From Dysosmobacter sp. Marseille-Q4140 (lineage in GTDB: Bacteria > Bacillota > Clostridia > Oscillospirales > Oscillospiraceae): DNA of 64,000 nucleotides. The notes under the pieces were generated by a model, which did not search any database, had not been told where the DNA came from, and worked only from the letters and a program-made list of their open reading frames with translations. Shown here piece after piece: positions 42,076 through 49,433 of the stretch. Both the position numbers and the translations under genes were made by a program. How positions within the stretch are numbered: the stretch's first letter is position 1; every line of letters starts with the position of its first letter. The stretch spans positions 372,001 to 436,000 of the forward strand of contig CP073694.1 of assembly GCA_018228705.1 (NCBI GenBank). Direction: 5' to 3'.

Positions 42076-43625
42076 GAGCGGAACATCTCTTCTCCATCCT
42101 GGGTCTGGTGGACCCGGCGCTGATCGACGAGGCCATGGATCCCTCCGCCGCCCGCAGACAGCAGCGGGCCGTCTGGCGCCGGTACGCGGCCGTTGCCGCC
42201 TGCTGCGTCCTGGTCTGCGGCGCGCTGTTCTGGTCCGTGCGCTTCCTGGGCATGGGCGGCTCAGACACCGCCACTACCGAAGATACCGCCGGCACCGCCG
42301 AGGAGCAGGAAAGTGCCGCCACGGGAAGCGACGGGTCGGACGGCGGCTCCCTTCCCCAGGCCCCCGGCGGAGGATTTTTCTCCTATGCCGGACCGGTGCT
42401 GCCCCTGACCACCCTGGAGCCCGATACGGGCCTGACGGCGGAGCGGACCCTCACCCTTGACTTCGCTCCGGGCACCCACGCCGACGGCGCCAGCAGCCAG
42501 TGGGGCGCCGGAGTGACGGACCGCTATGTGCTGACCAACCCCACGGCGGACGATGTGACCGTCACGGCCCTGTACCCGGTCACCGGCAGCCTCGCGGGCC
42601 TGTCCGAAACGGTCCCGCAGCTGGCCGCAGACGGTGTGGCGGCATCGTACACTCTGTACGCCGGGGGCTACGCGGGCGCCTTCGGCGACGAAAACGACCG
42701 GAACGGCTCCACCCACAACCTGGCAGGCCCGTACAGCTGGGAGGACTACGCCGCCCTGGTGTCCGACGGGGACTACCTGACTGACGCCCTGTCCGGAGCG
42801 CCGGACCTGGGCACCCCGGTGACCGTCTATGACTTCTCCGACGTGACCCTCACCGGAGAGGAGGAGCGGCCGGAGCTGGTGGTCTCCTGCACCTTCGACC
42901 CGGCGGCCACCACCATTCTTAGCTATGATTTCAGCGCCTCCAACTGGGACGACGGCGGCACCTGGCGGCAGTACGGGCAGCGGATCGACCCGGACCGCTG
43001 GGGCAGCCCCACCCTGATCGTGCTGGGGGCGGATATCGACTATGCTCTGCTGGCCGATTATGGTCCGGACGCCCCGGCCCTCACCGGAGCGAACTGCACC
43101 GTGGTCCGGCGGGAGACCACCCTGGGCGAGGCCCTTGGGGCGCTGTGCCGGAAGGAACTGGAGGAACGGGAGATCGCGGCCGGCGCCATGCTGGAGCCGT
43201 ATGTCAAAGCGGCGGCGGAGCTGCTGATGGTATACGGCCCTCTGTCCGATGCGCCCATGGACCGCTATGCCGACGGGCGGCTGGACGATCTGCTGGGCGA
43301 GGCCCTGACCGTGGACCGGATGCTGTATCTGGCGGTGCCGGTCACCGTCCCGGCGGGCGGCAGCGCAGAGGTGACCGCCTCCTTCTGGAAGCGGCCCGGC
43401 TATGACTTCGGCGGCTCCGGCACGGGCCGGGAGGGCCTCCAGGGCTTTGAGGTCCTGACCACCGCCGGTTCCAGCCTCATCTTCACCGGTCAGTCCGCCG
43501 CCGTGGTCAACACCGACGGCGTGGAGATCACCGCGGAGGACTTTGGATTTGACAGCGGCGGAACGGCCCTTCTGGATCCGGGCCAGCCCCGATACGGCCT
43601 GGAGGTCCGGCCTCTGGACAGCTGA
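42072..43625 (+). CDS. Membrane partner of the ECF sigma factor, unknown family
   Basis: The 517-residue protein has a short cytoplasmic part (1-36; MRAEHLFSILGLVDPALIDEAM), one membrane helix (about 37-60) and a large extracellular domain. A low-complexity Thr/Glu/Ser/Gly linker (65-100) leads to beta-rich sequence with many aromatic and Asp residues. Gene position and ATGA coupling suggest an anti-sigma or sensor role; the cytoplasmic part is too short for a classic ZAS domain and lacks the HxxxCxxC zinc motif. Whether the N-terminus binds the sigma factor is inference. Confidence 0.8.
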   Translation: MRAEHLFSILGLVDPALIDEAMDPSAARRQQRAVWRRYAAVAACCVLVCGALFWSVRFLGMGGSDTATTEDTAGTAEEQESAATGSDGSDGGSLPQAPGGGFFSYAGPVLPLTTLEPDTGLTAERTLTLDFAPGTHADGASSQWGAGVTDRYVLTNPTADDVTVTALYPVTGSLAGLSETVPQLAADGVAASYTLYAGGYAGAFGDENDRNGSTHNLAGPYSWEDYAALVSDGDYLTDALSGAPDLGTPVTVYDFSDVTLTGEEERPELVVSCTFDPAATTILSYDFSASNWDDGGTWRQYGQRIDPDRWGSPTLIVLGADIDYALLADYGPDAPALTGANCTVVRRETTLGEALGALCRKELEEREIAAGAMLEPYVKAAAELLMVYGPLSDAPMDRYADGRLDDLLGEALTVDRMLYLAVPVTVPAGGSAEVTASFWKRPGYDFGGSGTGREGLQGFEVLTTAGSSLIFTGQSAAVVNTDGVEITAEDFGFDSGGTALLDPGQPRYGLEVRPLDS

Positions 43626-43631
43626 ACACAG

Positions 43632-43671
43632 CACAGCGCCCGCGGCATACGCCGCGGGCGCTGTGTGTTTT
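43632..43671. terminator. Terminator between the sigma operon and the RCC1-like gene
   Basis: A 15-bp perfect stem (CACAGCGCCCGCGGC and complement) with an ATAC loop is followed by TGTTTTGT on the plus strand. It lies between convergent genes and abuts the stop of the minus-strand gene. Confidence 0.85.
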
Positions 43672-43672
43672 G

Positions 43673-44998
43673 TCAGTGCCTCCGGCTCCGCAGCCAACCG
43701 ACCAGGGCCAGAGCCGCAGCGGAGGTAATCACGGCCGCCAGTGAGGCGGCGGGGCTGCTCTCCGGTGCGGCGGGCTTTGGCGATGGTTCCGCCTGGGGCT
43801 CCAGCGGAACAGGCTCCGCCTCCGCATTCTCCTGCTCCGCCTGCCAGATCTCCAAAGAGGCGGCGGGCAGCACCTCGGGGGCCGGGGCCTCCTCCGGCCA
43901 TTCCGGTGGCGTACCCGGCGCAAGCGCTTGGTCCAGAATTTTTTCCGGCCGGTTGGGGGTCCGGTCCCGGTTCTCCTGCCAGTCGGAGAGCATGTAAGCC
44001 GCAGGAATCTGCCACAGCGACCCGTCCTCCAGTACCACAAGCGTCCGGTCTGAACAATTCACAGCCGCCGCGACCCCTTCCATGATCTTCACAACACCAT
44101 TGTCATACTCCGTCGCCGGGAGCGAAGCAGTAAGCAGCGGATCTGACGGATCCACCTGTCCCTCCCGCAGCATGGCGGGGCGGAACTGCCCCCACGCCCA
44201 GAGAGACCCGTCCGCCGTCACCGCCAGACTGGGTGTGAACCAATCCACCTTCTCCAAGAACTTCTCCGGCTGACCAAATACCTCATACGCCGCATCTCCC
44301 TCTGAGACCGTCACACAAGGCACCCGCCAAAGGCTGCCGTCCAGCCCCTGCACCAGGATGAACGCGCCGCTGTCAAAACCGCTCCAGGTCCGCACATCCG
44401 CCTCCTGCTTCATCAGGGTCCTGGCCGTCAGCGTATCCCCGTCGAACCCGAATTGGACCAGCGTCCCGTCCTCCAGGACCGCCATATCCCCCTCCAGCCG
44501 GGCCACATGGTCCAAAGCCTGCACCGGCCGGAAAAAGGGATCGTCCGGGTGCTTTTTCAAAGACTCCCCGGACCGGGCACCCCAGATCCACACGGTGCCG
44601 TCGGTGCGCAGCGCCGTGCAGCTGGTATCTCCTATGGAGACCTCCGCCACATCCTCCAGCAGACGGTAGGGCTCCTCCTCTCCAAAGGTCCGGCCCGCAT
44701 GGCCGCCCCAGCCCCAGAGGGCACCGTCTGCATCAATCGCGGCGGCCATGACGAAGCCCGCCGCCACATAGCGGGCATTTTCCAGCAGGATATTGGCATC
44801 CTCCCAGTACAGCGGGTCCTGGTCCGCAGGGCCCACCGCGCCGTGGAAGCTGTCTCCCCAGGCATAGAGTTTCCCACCGGCGTCAATGACATAGTAGGTA
44901 TAGCCACTGGCGGCAATGGGCTCCACCACAGGTTCCAGCGCCCGGACCGGCAGCGTCAGCAGCACCGCCGCCAGCAGAAATCCGGCCAGTTTCCTCAT
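43673..44998 (-). CDS. Exported RCC1-like repeat protein with C-terminal membrane anchor
   Basis: The 441-residue protein has a signal peptide (MRKLAGFLLAAVLLTLPVRA), then about five RCC1-type blades recognised by repeats such as VIDAGGKLYAWGDSF, AIDADGALWGWGG, ALRTDGTVWIWG, AVTADGSLWAWGQ and VVLEDGSLWQIP. A Pro/Glu/Ala-rich stalk (about 360-415) leads to a C-terminal helix and RSRRH tail, so the propeller would be displayed outside on the membrane. The ribosome-binding site is weak; an earlier ATG in frame is possible but would bury the signal peptide. Function unknown; RCC1-like propellers usually mediate binding. Confidence 0.85.
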   Translation of the reverse strand: MRKLAGFLLAAVLLTLPVRALEPVVEPIAASGYTYYVIDAGGKLYAWGDSFHGAVGPADQDPLYWEDANILLENARYVAAGFVMAAAIDADGALWGWGGHAGRTFGEEEPYRLLEDVAEVSIGDTSCTALRTDGTVWIWGARSGESLKKHPDDPFFRPVQALDHVARLEGDMAVLEDGTLVQFGFDGDTLTARTLMKQEADVRTWSGFDSGAFILVQGLDGSLWRVPCVTVSEGDAAYEVFGQPEKFLEKVDWFTPSLAVTADGSLWAWGQFRPAMLREGQVDPSDPLLTASLPATEYDNGVVKIMEGVAAAVNCSDRTLVVLEDGSLWQIPAAYMLSDWQENRDRTPNRPEKILDQALAPGTPPEWPEEAPAPEVLPAASLEIWQAEQENAEAEPVPLEPQAEPSPKPAAPESSPAASLAAVITSAAALALVGWLRSRRH

Positions 44999-45111
44999 AG
45001 GGACCGCCGCCTTTCCCAGGGGCCGCGGCACTCCGACGCCCCTCGTTTTCCTCATCATAGCACCCGCTCCGCACCGCCGCAAGGCCGCCGGAAATTTTCT
45101 TCCGTTTTCTG

Positions 45112-45140
45112 TGGACAAACGGCCGCTTTTGGCGTATACT
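45112..45140 (+). promoter_or_regulatory. Promoter of ade
   Basis: TGGACA (45112-45117) and TATACT (45135-45140), 17-bp spacer. The predicted start is about 45147, ten bases before the leader dyad. Confidence 0.8.
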
Positions 45141-45156
45141 TTGCCTAACAACATAT

Positions 45157-45199
45157 GATATTATTTTAAGTTATGCCTGTCATAAGATAAAATAATATC
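45157..45199 (+). promoter_or_regulatory. AT-rich hairpin/dyad in the ade leader
   Basis: Perfect 12-bp arms GATATTATTTTA and TAAAATAATATC enclose a 19-base centre that itself has TTATG/CATAA arms. It lies between the promoter and the ade ribosome-binding site and is far more AT-rich than the surrounding DNA. It could be an RNA stem at the 5' end of the message or a protein operator. It does not match the purine riboswitch. Confidence 0.7.
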
Positions 45200-45226
45200 A
45201 AAAAATTCAATAGAAGGAGTGGTTCT

Positions 45227-46951
45227 ATGTCTGAGAGTTACGCGGGCAAGATCAACCGGAAGCTGCTGAAAAAGCGCCGTATCATCAACGCAGCCGCCGG
45301 CCGGGAGAAAGCGGATCTGGTGCTGAAGAACGCCACTTACGTCAACGTGTTCGCCAACCAGCTGTGCACCGCCGACATCGCCGTGGCGGAAGGGCTCATT
45401 GTAGGCATGGGCCAATACAGCGGCGAGGTGGAAGTGAACTGCACCGGCAAGATCGTTCTGCCGGGATTCCTGGACGCCCACATCCACCTGGAGAGCGCCC
45501 TTGTCAGTCCCAAGGAGTTTGTCAAGGCGGTGCTGCCTCACGGCACCACCACTGTGGTGACGGACCCCCATGAGATCGCCAACGTCATGGGCACCGACGG
45601 CATCGAGTACATGCTCCAGGCCACGGAGGACCTGCCGGTGGACGTGCGGTTCATGCTGCCCTCCTGCGTCCCGGCCACGCCGCTGGACGAGTCCGGCGCC
45701 ATTCTGGACTACCGGAGCCTCGACTCCTTCTACGATCATCCCCGGGTCCAGGGTCTGGCGGAGATGATGAACTTCGTGGGCATCATTGCCGGAGACGACC
45801 AGCCGGTGGAGAAGATCGTCGCGGCCCAGGCCCACCACAAGAAGATCGACGGCCACGCCCCGGACCTGGTGGGCAACGACCTCAACGCCTACATCGCCGC
45901 CGGCGTCTACTCTGACCACGAGTGCCACGATCTGAATGACGCCATTGCCAAGCTGGAGCGGGGCCAGTTCATCATGATCCGGGAGGGCACCGCCGCCCAG
46001 AACCTGGATGCGCTGATGCCCCTGCTGTGCGACAAGTACTCCGAACGGTGTATGTTCTGCTCGGACGACAAGCACCCCAGCGACCTGCTGGAAAAGGGCC
46101 ATATCGACTACATGGTGAAAAGGGCCATCGCCCTGGGTGCAGACCCTATCACCGCCGTGAAGGTGGCCTGCCACAATGCCGCTCGGTACTTCCTTCTCAA
46201 TAACCGCGGCGCCATCGCCCCCGGCTATCTGGGCGATTTCGTCATCATCGACAACTTCCAGGACTTCCACATCGAAAAGGTCTTTAAGAAGGGCGAGCTG
46301 CTGGTGGAAAACGGCGTGGTGAAGGACTTCCCCGTCCCGCCCATCGAGCCCTATCTGGTGGAGCGCTCCCACAACACCTTCCATGTGGAGACGCTGACGG
46401 CGGAGGACTTCACCGAGCGGCGGCCCCGGGGCATCATCGGCATGGTAGACGGCGAGATCACCACCGTGGACGCCGGGTACTCCGACCGTATCGACGTGGA
46501 GTACGACGTGCTGAAGATCGCTGTAGTGGAGCGCCACAAGAACACCCACCACATCGGCATCGGCTTCATCCAGGGCTACGGCCTCAAGTCCGGCGCCGTG
46601 GCTACCTCCGTCTCCCACGACTCCCACAACATCATCGTGGTGGGTACCAGCGAGGCCGATATGGCCGCCGCTGTCAACCGGGTGGTGGAACTGAACGGCG
46701 GCATCGTGGTCTGGGACAACGGCGCCCCCAAGGCGGAGGTTCCCCTGGCCATCGCCGGCATCATGAGCGACGAGCCCCTGGTGACGGTCAACGAAAAGCT
46801 GGAGACCGCCAAGGCCGCCGCCCACGCTCTGGGCGTCAACCCCGGCATCGACCCCTTCATGACCCTCAGCTTTATGGCCCTGCCGGTGATTCCCTCCCTG
46901 CGCATCACCACCCGCGGCGTCTTCGACGTCACTACCCAGAGCTACGTGTAA
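45227..46951 (+). CDS. ade: Adenine deaminase
   Basis: The 574-residue amidohydrolase converts adenine to hypoxanthine. DAHIHLESALVSP holds the first metal ligands, followed by TTTVVTDPHEIANVMG, SDDKHPSDL and the C-terminal half IGIGFIQGYGLKSGAVATSVSHDSHNIIVVG typical of the Ade/AdeC family. AGAAGGAG precedes the ATG. The gene stands alone behind its own promoter and leader hairpin. Confidence 0.96.
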   Translation: MSESYAGKINRKLLKKRRIINAAAGREKADLVLKNATYVNVFANQLCTADIAVAEGLIVGMGQYSGEVEVNCTGKIVLPGFLDAHIHLESALVSPKEFVKAVLPHGTTTVVTDPHEIANVMGTDGIEYMLQATEDLPVDVRFMLPSCVPATPLDESGAILDYRSLDSFYDHPRVQGLAEMMNFVGIIAGDDQPVEKIVAAQAHHKKIDGHAPDLVGNDLNAYIAAGVYSDHECHDLNDAIAKLERGQFIMIREGTAAQNLDALMPLLCDKYSERCMFCSDDKHPSDLLEKGHIDYMVKRAIALGADPITAVKVACHNAARYFLLNNRGAIAPGYLGDFVIIDNFQDFHIEKVFKKGELLVENGVVKDFPVPPIEPYLVERSHNTFHVETLTAEDFTERRPRGIIGMVDGEITTVDAGYSDRIDVEYDVLKIAVVERHKNTHHIGIGFIQGYGLKSGAVATSVSHDSHNIIVVGTSEADMAAAVNRVVELNGGIVVWDNGAPKAEVPLAIAGIMSDEPLVTVNEKLETAKAAAHALGVNPGIDPFMTLSFMALPVIPSLRITTRGVFDVTTQSYV

Positions 46952-47073
46952 TTCTTTTTTTAAAAGAAAAGAATCAAAAGAATTTTAGCCCGTTACCGGC
47001 TCCGGCGCAAAACCGGGCCTGCCGCTCGGCAACGCAGGCGGGTGCTCACGGAGAACGGCCCTCTCCGGGAATG

Positions 47074-47102
47074 AAAAAGCCGCCCCAACGGGCGGCTTTT
47101 TT
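47074..47102. terminator. Bidirectional terminator between ade and the cysteine hydrolase gene
   Basis: A AAAAAGCCGCCC...GGGCGGCTTTTTT hairpin with a CAAC loop; both arms carry A/T runs, and the convergent gene stops at its edge. Confidence 0.9.
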
Positions 47103-47635
47103 CATTCCTCTTTTACGGTGATCTGGCAGGGCTTCATGGCCTCCAGGGCCGTGCGGTGGGCCTCCGGCGTGACACCGGCGCAGCAGGCCGCCTCCACCAC
47201 GACCTCCGCCTCCGGCAAAAACGCCTTGGCCAGCAGGGCGTTGGAGAGCACGCAGATGTCCGTGCACACGCCGATGAGGGTGATCTTCCCCACCGGCTCC
47301 CGCTCGTTCAGCCGGGCCAGCTCCTCACCCAGGGCTCGGCTGCCGAAGGTGGGCTTGTCGATGACGGTGCGGCCCACGGTGTCCGGCTGTAATTGGGGGA
47401 TGATCTCCCAGCCCTCGCTGCCCCGGATGCAGTGGGGCACCGGCAAATGTCTCCCCTCCTGGGTGTCCATATAATCGGGACTGTGGGTATCCCGGGTGAA
47501 GAGAATCTCCTCCCCCCGGGCAGCGCCCTCCGCCACCCTGCCAACCACATACGGCACGATGTCAAAGGCCTCCTGGGTCCCCAGGGCACCGGAGACGAAG
47601 TCGTTCTGCATATCCACTACGATCAAAATATCCAT
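47102..47635 (-). CDS. Isochorismatase-like cysteine hydrolase (nicotinamidase-like)
   Basis: The 177-residue protein has the catalytic triad of the PncA/isochorismatase superfamily: D8 in VVDMQNDF, K94 in DKPTFGS and C128 in GVCTDICV. TRDTHSPDYMDT and LPVPHCIRG provide the metal-site region seen in nicotinamidases. It probably hydrolyses nicotinamide to nicotinate, which would feed NadD encoded at 8 kb, but related enzymes act on other amides. It has no operon partner. Confidence 0.88.
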   Translation of the reverse strand: MDILIVVDMQNDFVSGALGTQEAFDIVPYVVGRVAEGAARGEEILFTRDTHSPDYMDTQEGRHLPVPHCIRGSEGWEIIPQLQPDTVGRTVIDKPTFGSRALGEELARLNEREPVGKITLIGVCTDICVLSNALLAKAFLPEAEVVVEAACCAGVTPEAHRTALEAMKPCQITVKEE

Positions 47636-47813
47636 ACCGTGCCTCCCGGTTTGTGAATTTTCTCCATTATATCAGTCTTTCATTCCTCTTTCCAGTCTGT
47701 TCCCCTTTTTTTGCCGGAGTGGTTGACTTTTCCACAGCAGTCAGCTACCATATAGGGTATTGTCCGAAGGCTCTGCCTTCGGTCTGTGAAATGAGAGAGG
47801 GAGATACAATTCA

Positions 47814-49196
47814 ATGAAGCGTGAAAACTTCCAGTCCCGTCTGGGATTCCTGCTGGTGAGCGCGGGCTGCGCCATCGGCATCGGCAACGTGTGGAAATTC
47901 CCCTATGTGACCGGCATTTACGGCGGCGGCGTGTTCGTGCTGTTCTATCTGCTGTTTCTGGTCATCATGGGCGTGCCCGTACTGACCATGGAGCTGGCGG
48001 TGGGCCGAGCCAGCCGCAAGAGTGCCATTGACGCCTACAAGGCTCTGGAACCCAAGGGCAGCAAGTGGCACATCCACGGCTGGTTCTGCCTGATCGGCTG
48101 CTGCCTGCTGATGATGTACTACACCACCGTGGCCGGCTGGATGCTGGACTATTTCTACAAGTTCACCACCGGCGCCTTTGAGGGAATGCCCAACGACGCC
48201 ATCGACGGCGTGTTCTCCGCCATGCTGGCCAACCCCGGTGAGATGACGGTCTTTATGGTCATCATCGTGCTGGCGGGCTTTTTGGTCTGTTCGTTCGGCC
48301 TCCAGAAGGGCCTGGAGCGGATCAGCAAGTGGATGATGCTGGCGCTGCTGGCTCTGATCGTGGTGCTGGCGGTCCACAGCCTGACCCTGGACGGCGCCGC
48401 GGAGGGTGTAAAGTTCTACCTGCTGCCGGACTTCCAGCGGGCTTCTGAGGCCGGCCTCAGCAAGGTCATCACCGGCGCCATGAACCAGTCCTTCTTCACC
48501 CTGAGCCTGGGCATCGCCGCCATGGAAATCTTCGGCAGCTACATGTCCAAGGAGCACTCCCTCACCGGAGAGGCGGTCCGCATCTGCTGCCTGGACACCT
48601 TCGTGGCCTTCATGTCCGGCATGATCATCTTCCCCGCCTGCTTCAGCTTCGGCGTGGAGGCAGGCAGCGGCCCCGCCCTGATTTTCATGACCCTGCCCCG
48701 AGTGTTCGTCAACATGGCCGGCGGCCGGATCTGGGGCGCGCTGTTCTTCCTGTTCATGACCTTTGCCAGCTTTACCACGGTGCTGGCGGTGTTTGAGAAC
48801 ATCATGGCCACCTGCATCGACAGTTTCCGCTGGTCCCGGAAAAAGGCCACCATCGTCTGCTGCGTGTTCATCCTGATCGCCAGCATGCCCTGCATCCTGG
48901 GTTACAGCTCCTGGTACTTCTCCGTGGTACTGCCCAACGCCACCAGCGGCGGCCAGATCCTGGACGTGGAGGATTTCATCGTCAGCAACCTGCTGCTGCC
49001 CCTGGGTTCTCTGGTATATCTGCTGTTCTGCGTCAGCAAGTGGGGCTGGGGCTTCGACAAGTACCTGGCCGAGGCCAACACCGGTACCGGGCTGAAGATG
49101 TCCCGGGCCTTCAAGCCCTACTTCCAGTTCATCCTGCCGGTGATCATCCTGGTAATTTTGATTCAGGGCCTGATCATCGTCAAGCCTGCAGGCTGA
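47814..49196 (+). CDS. Neurotransmitter:sodium symporter family (LeuT-like) transporter
   Basis: The 460-residue protein has about eleven to twelve membrane helices. The opening GFLLVSAGCAIGIGNVWKFPY is the NSS helix 1 with its unwound GIGN segment for sodium and substrate; GVPVLTMELAVGRAS follows helix 2. Bacterial members take up amino acids with sodium. The substrate cannot be read from sequence. A CCGAAGGC/GCCTTCGG hairpin (47764-47782) lies in the leader before the ribosome-binding site AGAGGGAG. Followed by a terminator. Confidence 0.94.
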   Translation: MKRENFQSRLGFLLVSAGCAIGIGNVWKFPYVTGIYGGGVFVLFYLLFLVIMGVPVLTMELAVGRASRKSAIDAYKALEPKGSKWHIHGWFCLIGCCLLMMYYTTVAGWMLDYFYKFTTGAFEGMPNDAIDGVFSAMLANPGEMTVFMVIIVLAGFLVCSFGLQKGLERISKWMMLALLALIVVLAVHSLTLDGAAEGVKFYLLPDFQRASEAGLSKVITGAMNQSFFTLSLGIAAMEIFGSYMSKEHSLTGEAVRICCLDTFVAFMSGMIIFPACFSFGVEAGSGPALIFMTLPRVFVNMAGGRIWGALFFLFMTFASFTTVLAVFENIMATCIDSFRWSRKKATIVCCVFILIASMPCILGYSSWYFSVVLPNATSGGQILDVEDFIVSNLLLPLGSLVYLLFCVSKWGWGFDKYLAEANTGTGLKMSRAFKPYFQFILPVIILVILIQGLIIVKPAG

Positions 49197-49266
49197 GGAG
49201 GCACGATGCTTCCGGCGGCTTTCAAGGCGCGCCGTTTCAACTCCTGCGTGTCAGATCCATTCGCCC

Positions 49267-49301
49267 CAGAGCGGTCAGCCTACCGGCTGACCGCTCTTTT
49301 T
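49267..49301 (+). terminator. Terminator of the NSS transporter gene
   Basis: A 13-bp perfect stem (AGAGCGGTCAGCC and complement), TACC loop and T-run. Confidence 0.9.
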
Positions 49302-49433
49302 TCTGATCGGTTCGTCATTTTTGCAGGACGGCACACCTTTTCCTGCAAAACGGCTCTTTTCAACCGGGCGGCTTTGTGCTATATTGATACGGAAACAACG
49401 CGGTTCTTCCGCAGGACACAGGAGGTCTCTCCC

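Noticed and set aside
45157..45199. Possible purine riboswitch in front of ade.
   Set aside because: It lacks the three-way junction and the conserved loop bases of the purine aptamer; it is a simple dyad.
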